Notes: generated by a model from the sequence alone, not told the origin. 27,363 nt of DNA from JAKFWI01 sp035549875 (GCA_035549875.1 DASZPV010000035.1:1-27363); one strand, 5' to 3'. Shown: positions 1 through 7,279, counted from the first letter of the stretch. Translations and numbers: made by a program.

Positions 1-138
1 GTCGAGCGCTTTTTCAACAAGCTCAAGCATTTCCGACGCGTCGCGACCCGCTTCGACAAGCTGGCGCGGAACTTCCTCGCCGCCGTCGCCCTCGCCTCGG
101 CCCGGCTATGGATGAGAGCTTATGAGTCCGCTACCTAG
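1..138 (+). CDS. IS5-family transposase, C-terminal fragment
   Basis: Frame 1 is open from the first base to a TAG at 136-138 and encodes 45 residues. It begins VERFFNKLKHFRRVATRFDK and continues with a hydrophobic LARNFLAAVALASARLW stretch. This is the characteristic C-terminal end of IS5-type DDE transposases: the Glu of the DDE triad sits in the VERFFNKLK helix, followed by the K/R-rich helix. The N-terminal part, including the two Asp residues, lies outside the window, so whether the enzyme is complete cannot be judged. The stop codon coincides with the apparent end of the element, as is common in compact IS5 elements. It abuts and truncates the minus-strand antitoxin-like gene. Confidence 0.85.
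   Translation, partial: VERFFNKLKHFRRVATRFDKLARNFLAAVALASARLWMRAYESAT
1..138 (+). mobile_element. Right end of an IS5-family insertion sequence
   Basis: The transposase reading frame stops at a CTAG (135-138), and the sequence beyond belongs to an unrelated minus-strand gene, so the element boundary is placed here. A CTAG or similar short target is consistent with IS5-group insertion. The terminal inverted repeat would be within about 120-138, but the left end is not in the window, so neither the repeat nor the target duplication can be verified. The boundary may be off by a few bases. Confidence 0.6.
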
Positions 139-326
139 GCGAAAAATGCTTCGGTCTCAGTGTCGCGAACGCTCTCTAGGAGGTCGGCGATTTGTTCGTC
201 GCTCAACGCATATTCGCGGGGATGCACATCACCGTAGAACAGGTCTTCGAGGACAGCGGCGATCTCCTCGCGCCGGTCCTCCGGAAGCGCCTCCAACGCG
301 GCGAAGATGCGTTCAAATTTGCCCAT
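135..326 (-). CDS. Antitoxin-like protein, C-terminus cut by the IS element
   Basis: A 63-residue protein starting MGKFERIFAALEALPEDRRE and containing ALSDEQIADLLESV. It resembles the small acidic antitoxins paired with RelE/ParE-type toxins: an amphipathic N-terminal helix with the LPEDRREE pattern, then a linker and an LSDEQ segment. In that family the chain normally runs another ten or so residues past the ETEAFFA point (a Ser/Glu-rich segment). Here the frame hits TAG exactly at the IS boundary, so the tail is lost. The gene begins 14 bases downstream of the lipoprotein stop, on the same strand. No toxin gene is visible; it would have been downstream, beyond the IS. The family match is from memory of the pattern, so function is inferred. 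Confidence 0.55.
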   Translation of the reverse strand: MGKFERIFAALEALPEDRREEIAAVLEDLFYGDVHPREYALSDEQIADLLESVRDTETEAFFA

Positions 327-340
327 GGCGCGGCTTTATC

Positions 341-655
341 TCACGGACTGGCTGACTCAACAACGCTCATCACACCAGTGCCCCGAGTACCTGTTGAGAC
401 GAATGAAAACGGTCCGCTGCGACCATCCGAACACTTAAAGGTTCCATCGCCCTGACGCGAAGTGACATAGACAAAATCACCGTCGCATGTCGCGCCCGTG
501 CTCATAGTCACCTTAAGGTTTCCCGATCCGCCGAGGTAGCCTGTCGCTGTGCCAGTGAACGTCTCCGGAGAATTCTGCAACAGCCCGCGCACCGGCAATG
601 TCATCGAACAGCCGCTTAAGAGTGCAGCGCAAACAATTAGAAATCCGAACCGCAT
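341..655 (-). CDS. Small secreted lipoprotein of unknown function
   Basis: A 104-residue protein. The start is the ATG at 655, preceded by a strong GGGAGGGG ribosome-binding site; the frame is open further upstream but without a comparable site. The N-terminus MRFGFLIVCAALLSGC is a lipoprotein signal with lipobox LLSGC, so the mature protein should begin at Cys16 and be lipid-anchored. The mature part has Gly/Thr/Ser-rich beta-strand character and two Cys (GATCDGDF and TFKCSDGRSGPF). It resembles a small lipoprotein family containing the pattern GDFVYVTxRxGxGxFxCxDGRSGPFxFVSTGxRGTG. Members I recall end in a Phe/Thr/Gly-rich strand after RGTG, which is replaced here by VMSVVESASP. The role is unknown. 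Confidence 0.7.
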   Translation of the reverse strand: MRFGFLIVCAALLSGCSMTLPVRGLLQNSPETFTGTATGYLGGSGNLKVTMSTGATCDGDFVYVTSRQGDGTFKCSDGRSGPFSFVSTGTRGTGVMSVVESASP

Positions 656-740
656 GTCCCCCTCCCAATGCGACCTTGCCGCGACCCACCTAAGCATACC
701 GAGCGAGCTTAGGAATACGCCGTGTTAGCAGAGCCACGCC

Positions 741-1727
741 CTAAGCCACCTTCACCCTCGTCGCCGCTTCCGGCAAATCCGCGCCAAAGGCGCGCTGATA
801 AAACTCCGCCACGGTCGGGCGCTCCAGCTCGTCGCATTTGTTCAGGAACGTCATGCGGAACGCCAGGCCCACGTCGCCGAAAATCTGCGCGTTCTCGGCC
901 CAGGTGATCACGGTGCGCGGACTCATCACGGTGGAGATGTCGCCGTTCATGAAGGCGTTGCGGGTGAAATCGGCGACGCGCACCATGGCGCTGATCATGC
1001 GCTTGCCTTCGGCGGTGTCGTAGGCCTTGCCGGCTTTGGCGAGCACGATCGCCGCTTCCGCGTCATGCTCCAGATAGTTCAGCGTGGTGACGATAGACCA
1101 GCGGTCCATCTGGCCCTGGTTGATCTGCTGCGTGCCGTGATAGAGGCCCGTCGTATCGCCGAGGCCCACCGTATTGGTGGTCGAGAACAAGCGGAAATAT
1201 TTGTTCGCGCTGATGACGCGGTTCTGGTCCAGCAGCGTGAGCTTGCCGCTGGCTTCCAGCACGCGCTGGATCACGAACATCACATCGGGCCGGCCCGCGT
1301 CATATTCATCGAAGCAGATGCCCACGGGGCGCTGCAGCGCCCACGGCAGAATGCCTTCGCGGAACTCGGTGATCTGCTTGCCGTCCTTCAGCACGATCGC
1401 GTCCTTGCCGACGAGATCGATGCGCGAGACGTGGCTATCGAGGTTGATCCGGATCAGCGGCCAGTTGAGCCGCGCGGCCACCTGCTCGATATGCGTGCTC
1501 TTGCCGGTGCCGTGATAGCCCTGGACCATGACGCGCCGGTTGAAGGCAAAGCCCGCCAGCACGGCAAGCGTGGTCTGCGGGTCGAAGCGATAGGCTTCGT
1601 CCCGCTCGGGCACATATTCGTTCGGCTTGCTGAACGCGGGGATTTTCATATCGCTGTCCACGCCGAAATCGCGGGCGGAGACGGTCTTGTCCGGGTTCAG
1701 GGCGATCAGGTCGTCGGCGGTGCTCAT
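741..1727 (-). CDS. cobS: Aerobic cobaltochelatase subunit CobS
   Basis: A 328-residue AAA+ ATPase matching CobS (about 330 residues in Pseudomonas denitrificans). CobS and CobT form the chaperone-like ATPase that works with CobN to insert cobalt into hydrogenobyrinic acid a,c-diamide in the aerobic vitamin B12 pathway. Visible motifs are Walker A GYHGTGKST (residues 70-78) and Walker B GICFDEYDAG (residues 137-144, Asp140-Glu141). Also present are the sensor region LFSTTNTVG and the typical C-terminal LNKCDELERPTVAEFYQRAF. The ATG at 1727 was chosen because MSTADD matches the usual family start; upstream codons in this frame are non-conserved. cobT, normally directly downstream, is not present: a lipoprotein gene and an IS follow instead. 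The gene is divergent from the flavin monooxygenase across 185 bases. Confidence 0.93.
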   Translation of the reverse strand: MSTADDLIALNPDKTVSARDFGVDSDMKIPAFSKPNEYVPERDEAYRFDPQTTLAVLAGFAFNRRVMVQGYHGTGKSTHIEQVAARLNWPLIRINLDSHVSRIDLVGKDAIVLKDGKQITEFREGILPWALQRPVGICFDEYDAGRPDVMFVIQRVLEASGKLTLLDQNRVISANKYFRLFSTTNTVGLGDTTGLYHGTQQINQGQMDRWSIVTTLNYLEHDAEAAIVLAKAGKAYDTAEGKRMISAMVRVADFTRNAFMNGDISTVMSPRTVITWAENAQIFGDVGLAFRMTFLNKCDELERPTVAEFYQRAFGADLPEAATRVKVA

Positions 1728-1850
1728 TATGCGGATGCGGCTTTCCAGGGGGCGGCAAGGAGGCCGCGGCAAAGCGGTTTAAGCACGGCCGCAACCACCA
1801 GATAAAGCCCTGCCCCCGCGCTAAGGGCGCCATAGCCCGGGAGAGCGCCA

Positions 1851-1880
1851 TTGTGCTCGCCAAATTCATGTGTTGATAAA
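1851..1880 (+). promoter_or_regulatory. Candidate sigma-70-type promoter for the monooxygenase
   Basis: TTGTGC (1851-1856) and GATAAA (1875-1880) are separated by 18 bases, 33 bases before the monooxygenase ATG, within a locally AT-richer patch. Matches to consensus are only 3/6 and 4/6, so this is a suggestion. Confidence 0.25.
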
Positions 1881-1886
1881 GACCAA

Positions 1887-1901
1887 GGGCGCCTGACGCC
1901 C
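1887..1901 (+). promoter_or_regulatory. Small hairpin just upstream of the monooxygenase ribosome-binding site
   Basis: GGGCG (1887-1891) and CGCCC (1897-1901) form a perfect 5-bp GC stem with a 5-base loop. It ends immediately before the AGGGGGAG ribosome-binding site at 1902-1909. It could affect translation of the monooxygenase or be chance in GC-rich DNA. Confidence 0.25.
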
Positions 1902-1912
1902 AGGGGGAGCGC

Positions 1913-3190
1913 ATGCGGGTCATCATCATCGGCGGCGGCATCGGCGGGCTGACCGCCGCCCTTAGCCTCCACGCCGCCGGCCTCCAGGACATCGAGGTGT
2001 TCGAGGCGGCGCCTGAGATCAAGGCGCTTGGCGTCGGCATCAACGTGCTGCCGCATGCCTGCCGGGAACTGGTCGAACTGGGGCTTGAGGAGCGCCTAGC
2101 CGAAACCGCGATCGCCTGCCAGAGGCTGCTCTATTCCAACGCCCACGGCCAGGAAATCTGGTCCGAGCCGCGCGGCAAGGCGGCGGGCTATCATTGGCCG
2201 CAATATTCGATCCATCGCGGCGAACTGCAGATGATCCTGCTCGACGCCGTGCTCGAACGGCTCGGCCAGGAAAGCGTGCATTTCGGCGATGCGCTAGCTT
2301 CCGTCGAGACTGGAGACCGCGGCGCTACAGCGATCTTCCGTTCCGGCAAGCGCGAGAGCGCCGAGGTTATCGTTGCGGCCGACGGCATCCACTCGGCGGC
2401 GCGCGCGCAATTCTATCCCAACGAAGGCGCGCCGAAATGGAACCGGCGCATCCTGTGGCGCGGCATGACCGAGAGCGATCCGTTTCTTGGCGGCGCCACC
2501 ATGGTGATGAGCGGCCATCAGGCGCAGAAATTCGTCTGCTACCCGATCAGCCGCGAAACCGCCGCGCGCGGCCGTTCGCTCACCAATTGGATCGCCGAGT
2601 TGGAATATCCCGAGGAATTCGCCTGGCGGCGGGAAGATTGGAACCGCGCCGGCCGGCTTGAGGATTTCCTGCCGCAATTCGAATCCTGGGCGTTCGGCTG
2701 GCTCGACGTGCCGGGCCTGATCCGCAACGCCGACCGCGTATTCGAATATCCCATGGTCGATCGCGATCCGGTTGACCGCTGGACGTTCGGGCGCACGACG
2801 CTGCTGGGCGATGCGGCGCACCCGATGCACCCGGTAGGCTCGAATGGCGCATCGCAAGCCGTGCTCGATGCACGCACTTTAGCGTTTGAATTGGCCACGC
2901 ACGCCGATGTCGATGAGGCGCTCGCGGCCTATGAAGCCAAACGCCGGCCGGCTACGGGGCGGATCGTGTTGTCCAACCGCGGCAACGGTCCAGAACAGGT
3001 CATGCAATGGGCCCATGAGCGCGCGCCCGGCGGATTCAAGGCGGTGGAGGACGTGCTAAGCCGCGAAGAACTCGAAGGCGTTGCGGCGAACTACAAGAAC
3101 ATCGCCGGCTTTTCGGTCTCCGACCTGAACAATCGGCCTTCGCTCACCATACGCGAACGCCAGCCGTTGGGGACGGCTGGCGAAGCGTAG
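1913..3190 (+). CDS. FAD-dependent monooxygenase (aromatic hydroxylase type)
   Basis: A 425-residue class A flavoprotein monooxygenase. The N-terminus MRVIIIGGGIGGLTAALSL carries the GxGxxG dinucleotide-binding fold (Gly7-Gly12). The second FAD motif GDAAHPMHPVGSNGASQ begins at Gly299, and a DG motif (VAADGIHSAAR) lies near residue 160. The family uses NAD(P)H and O2 to hydroxylate small aromatic or related ring compounds in the cytosol. The VGSNGASQ variant is typical of the PhzS / salicylate-hydroxylase-like flavin oxidoreductases, but the substrate cannot be read from sequence. The start is the ATG after AGGGGGAGCGC. The gene is alone on its strand between cobS and the J-domain gene, which are normally close neighbours, so it may be an insertion into that block. 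No partner reductase or dedicated regulator is adjacent. Confidence 0.88.
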   Translation: MRVIIIGGGIGGLTAALSLHAAGLQDIEVFEAAPEIKALGVGINVLPHACRELVELGLEERLAETAIACQRLLYSNAHGQEIWSEPRGKAAGYHWPQYSIHRGELQMILLDAVLERLGQESVHFGDALASVETGDRGATAIFRSGKRESAEVIVAADGIHSAARAQFYPNEGAPKWNRRILWRGMTESDPFLGGATMVMSGHQAQKFVCYPISRETAARGRSLTNWIAELEYPEEFAWRREDWNRAGRLEDFLPQFESWAFGWLDVPGLIRNADRVFEYPMVDRDPVDRWTFGRTTLLGDAAHPMHPVGSNGASQAVLDARTLAFELATHADVDEALAAYEAKRRPATGRIVLSNRGNGPEQVMQWAHERAPGGFKAVEDVLSREELEGVAANYKNIAGFSVSDLNNRPSLTIRERQPLGTAGEA

Positions 3191-3372
3191 GCGCGAAGAG
3201 TCAGTTCTTCTCACGATCAACCTATCGACCCACGCATAAGTGCCAACCCCGACTATAGCCCAGCGCGCCGCCCGGCATGCGCCCGACGCCTGAAAGCAGC
3301 GCCGCCAATACAGACAGCACGCGCATTCGCGCGACTGTTGGATGGTAACGGCAGAATGAATTGACGGGTTCC

Positions 3373-3393
3373 CCGACGGACCCAAGTCGTCGG
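3373..3393. terminator. Candidate hairpin between convergent genes
   Basis: CCGACG (3373-3378) pairs perfectly with CGTCGG (3388-3393) around a 9-base loop. It sits between the monooxygenase (+) and the J-domain gene (-), right at the latter's stop. There is no T-tract, so intrinsic termination is uncertain. The rest of the 204-base convergent gap (3191-3394) shows no ORF or RNA I can support. Confidence 0.3.
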
Positions 3394-3394
3394 C

Positions 3395-4012
3395 CTAAGC
3401 CATACCCGCGGCCTTCAGCGTCTTGAAGGCGCGGATGACCTTCTGGAGCTGCGTTTCAGCGGAGCGGTCGCCGCCGTTTGAATCCGGGTGGTAACGCTTG
3501 ACCAGTTCGGCGTAGCGCAGGCGGATCGTATTTGGGTCGGCGTTTTCTTCGAGCCCCAATACGTCGAGCGCCATGCCCTGGATACGCCCCACTGTCTTCT
3601 TGCGCGGCTTGGCGGGGGCCCTGGCGCGCGTCTGATCGCCGAACAGGCCGAACTTATCGTCAGTCTTGGCGCCGCGGCCAACGCGGCTGGCCGACACACG
3701 GTCGCCGCGGGTGGCTTTGAACGACCAGGTCGGCCGATGGCCGATTTCCTCGCCGCGCCGGTGGGCGGCGAGTTCGGCCGGGGACATATCGCGGAAGAAA
3801 TCGTAGCGGCGATTATATTCGCCCGCGTGCTCGACGCAGAACGACCAGTACTCGCCTTTTCCCGTCGATTTGGGGGCCTTGTTGCCGCCGGGCTTGCCAC
3901 AACCCACGTGATCGCAGGGGATCTGGTTGGTTTCCTGGAGGCGCGGCTCCTTAGCACCGGGGCGTTTGACCCGGATATCGACGAATTTCGGCTTATATGG
4001 GAAAGCGACCAT
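3395..4012 (-). CDS. J-domain (DnaJ-like) protein with N-terminal Cys-rich segment
   Basis: A 205-residue protein with a C-terminal J domain: ALDVLGLEENADPNTIRLRY, then YAELVKRYHPD with the essential HPD at residues 175-177, then helix III/IV up to the C-terminus. It should stimulate the ATPase of an Hsp70 (DnaK-type) chaperone in the cytosol. The N-terminal half holds a Cys/His cluster (CDHVGCGKPGG ... FCVEHAGEYN) that could bind a metal, followed by a conserved YDFF and a Lys/Arg-rich linker. This is the J-domain protein that sits next to bolA and the cobS/cobT genes in many alphaproteobacteria; the client is unknown. The start ATG at 4012 has no clear ribosome-binding site and lies 9 bases from the divergent bolA ATG, so the two probably share an upstream region that overlaps coding sequence. 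Confidence 0.85.
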   Translation of the reverse strand: MVAFPYKPKFVDIRVKRPGAKEPRLQETNQIPCDHVGCGKPGGNKAPKSTGKGEYWSFCVEHAGEYNRRYDFFRDMSPAELAAHRRGEEIGHRPTWSFKATRGDRVSASRVGRGAKTDDKFGLFGDQTRARAPAKPRKKTVGRIQGMALDVLGLEENADPNTIRLRYAELVKRYHPDSNGGDRSAETQLQKVIRAFKTLKAAGMA

Positions 4013-4021
4013 GAGGGAACT

Positions 4022-4351
4022 ATGGGCGCCGCATTGGGCGCCGGCAAGGAATTGACAGGCGTGAAATCATCACATCCCCCAATTTGTTCACGTCAGGAGC
4101 GTCTAGCAGAAACCCTTAAAGCTTCCTTTTCGCCCCTGGCGCTGGATGTGGTCGACGAAAGCGCCAGCCATGCGGGCCATGCCGGCGCCGGGACGGAAGG
4201 CCAAACGCACTATCGCGTCCGGATGACCGCCGCCGCGTTCGCGGGCCTGAGCCGCCTGGCGCGGCAGCGGGCGGTGAACGAAGCTGTGAAGGAAGAATTC
4301 GCCGGCGGCCTGCACGCCCTGGCGCTGGAGCTGAAGGCGCCAGGGGAGTAG
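4022..4351 (+). CDS. bolA: BolA family protein
   Basis: A 109-residue BolA-type protein with the family fold order: helix RLAETLKASFSPLALDVV, the loop DESASHAGHAG, strand THYRVRMTAAAF, then FAGLSRLARQRAVNEAV and the C-terminal GGLHALALELKAPGE. BolA proteins partner monothiol glutaredoxins in iron-sulfur handling and act as stress or morphology regulators. The C-terminal His of LHAL, a likely [2Fe-2S] ligand in the glutaredoxin complex, is present. The normally conserved RHR motif reads RQR. Two starts are possible: the ATG at 4022 (GAGGGA close upstream), used here, or the GTG at 4061 with AAGGA at 4046-4050, which gives 96 residues and fits family length better. The gene's stop TAG abuts the stop of the convergent coiled-coil gene with no gap. 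Confidence 0.88.
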   Translation: MGAALGAGKELTGVKSSHPPICSRQERLAETLKASFSPLALDVVDESASHAGHAGAGTEGQTHYRVRMTAAAFAGLSRLARQRAVNEAVKEEFAGGLHALALELKAPGE

Positions 4352-4849
4352 CTAGCGCAAACCCCGCTCCGCGGCGGCGAGCGCCTCCTTCAACCGTTTG
4401 CGGCGGGCGGCCACGCCGGTTTTGAAGCGCGTCTCGCGCTCGTCCAGATCGCGGCGCTCTTCTTCAAAGGACTCCAGCGTGCGGCGCGTTTCGCGCTCGA
4501 ACGCCTCCAGCGCTTTTTCCGCCGCCTTGACCGCGGCCTTGGCTTCGCGCTCGGCGGCGAGATCGCGCATTGGCGGCGGCGTCGCTTTGCGCACGGGCGC
4601 GGATTTTGCCGCGCGCTTTGGCCGGGCCTTGTCGATGGCGCTGAGATCGATGCGCCTGCGCACGATTTCACCGGGGCGCGCGAGCGCGTGGCGCACGAGT
4701 TCGACATCATGCGTAATGCCGGCGGACCCTTCAGCAAACAGATTGGCGTGGACGCCTAGCGCGGCGAGCGCGGCCTTCTGGCTCGTCGCGGCGACGGCGA
4801 CTTCATCAAGGCCGATGCGCGTGACAAACACTTTCAACGGCGGCGCCAT
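4352..4849 (-). CDS. Conserved protein with C-terminal coiled coil, last gene of the aroK operon
   Basis: A 165-residue protein starting MAPPLKVFVTRIGLDEVAVA. The first 85 or so residues look globular (strand-helix pattern with TSQKAALAALG). A Lys/Ala/Pro linker follows (RPKRAAKSAPVRKATPPP). From about residue 98 to the end it is almost entirely Ala/Glu/Lys/Arg, with heptad spacing expected of a long coiled coil. No signal peptide or membrane segment is seen. The ATG at 4849 lies two bases past the stop of the CorC-type gene, with GGAGAG inside that gene, so translation is probably coupled. I do not recognise a functional family; automatic pipelines may call such sequences TolA-like because of the coiled coil alone. 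Confidence 0.72.
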   Translation of the reverse strand: MAPPLKVFVTRIGLDEVAVAATSQKAALAALGVHANLFAEGSAGITHDVELVRHALARPGEIVRRRIDLSAIDKARPKRAAKSAPVRKATPPPMRDLAAEREAKAAVKAAEKALEAFERETRRTLESFEEERRDLDERETRFKTGVAARRKRLKEALAAAERGLR

Positions 4850-4851
4850 TC

Positions 4852-6156
4852 TCAGCTCTCCAGCGCTTCCTGTTCTTTCACGATGCGCAGCGCGGTGATC
4901 TGGTTGCGCGTGCGGCGCAGGATGTGGAAGCGGTAGCCGTGGAAGGAAAACACCTGCCCCGGCTCGGGAATCGCTTGCGCCTCGTGCATCACGAGGCCGG
5001 CGACGGTGACCGCTTCTTCGTCGGGCAAGTTCCAATCCATTGCGCGGTTGAGATCGCGGATCGGCGCCCAGCCATCGACATTCACGCTGCCATCCGGCTG
5101 CGGCCGCACGCCCTGAACGGCGACGTCATGCTCGTCGCGAATATCGCCGACAATCTCCTCCAGGATGTCTTCCAGCGTCACCAGCCCCATCAGCGCGCCG
5201 TATTCATCCACGACGAACGCGAAATGCTCGCGCCGCCGGAGGAATTCGGCGAGCTGATCTTCGGCGCTGGTGGTCTGCGGTACGAACCACGGCTCGCGCA
5301 TGACGTTGGCGATCTCGACGTTGTCGAGTCCGTTTTCGGTGACGGCGCGGAGCAGATCGCGTGCGTGCAGCACGCCGATGATATTCTCCGGATCGTCGCG
5401 CCAGAGCGGCATGCGCGTGTGCGTACTGGCCATCGCCTGCTCGGCGATCTCGCGCGAGGGCAGATCGGCTTCGATCATCTTCATGTTCTTGCGATGGACC
5501 ATCACGTCCGCGACGGTGAGATCGCCAAGGTCGAGCGCGCCGCGCAGGCGGTCGCGCTGCGTGCGCTCCACATTGCCTTCTTCCGCGTGCAGCTCCACCG
5601 CACCGCGAATTTCTTCGTTGGCGGCGTAGGCGTCAGGCGTGGCCTGGGGCGTTGCGCCCATCAGGATCAGCGTGCGCGACACGATGAACTGCACGGCCGA
5701 AACCGCGGGAGACAAGACCCGTACGAAAAATTGCGCCGCGGGCGCAACGAAAAGCGCTGTCTTGTCGGGATGCGCGATGGCGTAGGTCTTCGGCAGCACT
5801 TCGGCGAAGATCAGCACGATGATCGTCGTCACGCCGGTCGCCACCGCGACGCCAAAATCGCCCAAGGGCGCTGCAAGCAGCGATGTGGTGACCGCCGCGG
5901 CGAGCGTGTTGAGCAGATTGTTCCCCAGCAGCAGGGAGCCGATCGTGCGTTCGCGCTTGTCCAACAGCGCGTTGACGCGCATGGCGCCCTTGTCGCCTTC
6001 CCGTTCAAGCTGATGCATCCGCGCGCGCGAGGCGGCGGTCAGACCGGTTTCAGCGGCGGAGAAAAAACCGGAGATGACCGCAAGCACCGCCGCGCACAGC
6101 GCCGCCGCGCCGAGCGCCGCTACGATGACCTGCCAATTGGCCAACAGCGCCTGCAT
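4852..6156 (-). CDS. HlyC/CorC family membrane protein (CNNM + CBS pair + CorC_HlyC domain)
   Basis: A 434-residue integral membrane protein of the CNNM/CorC class, linked to divalent cation (Mg2+/Co2+) efflux or homeostasis. An N-terminal CNNM (DUF21) domain spans about residues 1-185, with the signature SGFFSAAETGLTAASRARM near residues 28-46 and several hydrophobic helices. A tandem CBS module covers about 205-325 (HTRMPLWRDDPENIIGVLHA and FVVDEYGALMGLVTLEDILE). The C-terminal CorC_HlyC domain follows, with its usual closing FHILRRTRNQITALRI. The ATG at 6156 (MQALLANW) was chosen because it falls one base after the aroB stop and opens the first membrane helix; the frame upstream is only a shadow of aroB. 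It is third in the aroK-aroB operon, a frequent alphaproteobacterial arrangement. Confidence 0.9.
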   Translation of the reverse strand: MQALLANWQVIVAALGAAALCAAVLAVISGFFSAAETGLTAASRARMHQLEREGDKGAMRVNALLDKRERTIGSLLLGNNLLNTLAAAVTTSLLAAPLGDFGVAVATGVTTIIVLIFAEVLPKTYAIAHPDKTALFVAPAAQFFVRVLSPAVSAVQFIVSRTLILMGATPQATPDAYAANEEIRGAVELHAEEGNVERTQRDRLRGALDLGDLTVADVMVHRKNMKMIEADLPSREIAEQAMASTHTRMPLWRDDPENIIGVLHARDLLRAVTENGLDNVEIANVMREPWFVPQTTSAEDQLAEFLRRREHFAFVVDEYGALMGLVTLEDILEEIVGDIRDEHDVAVQGVRPQPDGSVNVDGWAPIRDLNRAMDWNLPDEEAVTVAGLVMHEAQAIPEPGQVFSFHGYRFHILRRTRNQITALRIVKEQEALES

Positions 6157-6157
6157 G

Positions 6158-7279
6158 TCAGGCCGCCGCCAGTTCGGCCGAAAGCAACGCGCGCACTGCC
6201 TCCGGGCTGACATCCTTGCTTACGAACGCACGACCGATGCCGCGCGCGAGAATGAACGTCAGCTTGCCGCTTTCGTTTTTCTTGTCATGGGTCATTGCCG
6301 CAAGCAGGGCGTCCGGACTGTACGGACCGCCGGGTAGCGTGCGCAGGTCGAGGCCATAGCCCATGCGCTCCAGGTGATGGCGCACGCGCGCCGATTCCGG
6401 ACGCGCGCACAATCCGAGCGCGGCGGAAAGATCGAACGCGAGCGCAAGGCCGACGCCAACCGCCTCGCCGTGCAGCAGCGCGCCGTCGTAGCCGGCGCAC
6501 GTCTCCAGCGCGTGGGCGAAGGTGTGGCCGAGATTGAGCAGCGCGCGCTGGCCGCTTTCGCGCTCATCTGCGCCGACAATGCGCGCCTTGGCCTTCACCG
6601 AAATCGCCACCGCTTGCGCGATGGTGTCGCGCGCGCCTTCCCTGATCGCGGCGCCATAGGCCTCGCACCAATCAAAGAACGCCGGATCGTCGATCAGGCC
6701 GTATTTCACGATTTCGGCATAGCCGGCGAGCATTTCGCGCTCGGGCAAGGTGGCCAGCACGTCGATATCGGCCAGCACCAGGCGCGGCTGATAGAACAAG
6801 CCGACGAGATTCTTTCCGGCGGGCGTGTCGATCGCGGTCTTGCCGCCGACCGAGGAATCGACCTGCGCCAGCAGTGTCGTGGGAATCTGTACGAAATCGA
6901 CGCCGCGCTTGACGATGCCGGCGGCAAATCCGGCCAGATCGCCAATCACGCCGCCGCCAAACGCAACCACCAAATCCCTGCGGTCGATCTCGCCGGCGAT
7001 AAGCTGACCGCACAGATCTTCGAGCGCGGCGAATCGTTTGGTGTGCTCGCCAGCCGGCAGCACGATCTCCTGGCAAGCAATGCCCTCACTCTGGAGCGCG
7101 GCGCGCAAAGCCGGCAAATGCAAGCGCGCGACGTTCTCATCGGTAACAACGAACACACGCTTGCGCGGCGCGAACGGCGCGATCAGCGCGCCAGCGCGGG
7201 CCAGCAGCCCCTCGCCGATCACGACATCGTAGCTGCGGGCGCCCAGCGGAACGGTGATGGTCTGCATGGAAGCGGTCAT
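6158..7279 (-). CDS. aroB: 3-dehydroquinate synthase
   Basis: A 373-residue AroB, which converts DAHP to 3-dehydroquinate, the second step of the shikimate pathway, using NAD+ and a divalent metal in the cytosol. Clear motifs are GEHTKRFAALEDL and the NAD-binding VVAFGGGVIGDLAGFAAG. QIPTTLLAQVDSSVGGKTAI is present. The metal-ligand segments are AGYAEIVKYG (Glu), LNLGHTFAHALE (His) and LHGEAVGVG (His). The C-terminal DKKNESGKLTFIL matches the family. The start ATG at 7279 overlaps the aroK stop as ATGA, indicating translational coupling; a second ATG at 7267 (MQTITV) is possible. Length is normal (about 360-380). The gene is second in the operon and followed by the CorC-type gene. Confidence 0.96.
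   Translation of the reverse strand: MTASMQTITVPLGARSYDVVIGEGLLARAGALIAPFAPRKRVFVVTDENVARLHLPALRAALQSEGIACQEIVLPAGEHTKRFAALEDLCGQLIAGEIDRRDLVVAFGGGVIGDLAGFAAGIVKRGVDFVQIPTTLLAQVDSSVGGKTAIDTPAGKNLVGLFYQPRLVLADIDVLATLPEREMLAGYAEIVKYGLIDDPAFFDWCEAYGAAIREGARDTIAQAVAISVKAKARIVGADERESGQRALLNLGHTFAHALETCAGYDGALLHGEAVGVGLALAFDLSAALGLCARPESARVRHHLERMGYGLDLRTLPGGPYSPDALLAAMTHDKKNESGKLTFILARGIGRAFVSKDVSPEAVRALLSAELAAA

Noticed and set aside
1727..1840. Hydrophobic minus-strand frame ending TAATG on the cobS start
   Set aside because: The frame encodes a plausible membrane stretch and would be coupled to cobS, but it has no ATG, GTG or TTG in a sensible place upstream.
4052..4057. Perfect TTGACA as a bolA -35 box
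   Set aside because: No -10-like hexamer lies 15-19 bases downstream (the region is C-rich), and it lies within or at the edge of the bolA coding region.
4924..6210. Long plus-strand ORF of 428 codons
   Set aside because: It is antisense to the CorC-type gene, with His/Arg/Asp-rich composition typical of reverse-frame shadows in high-GC DNA.
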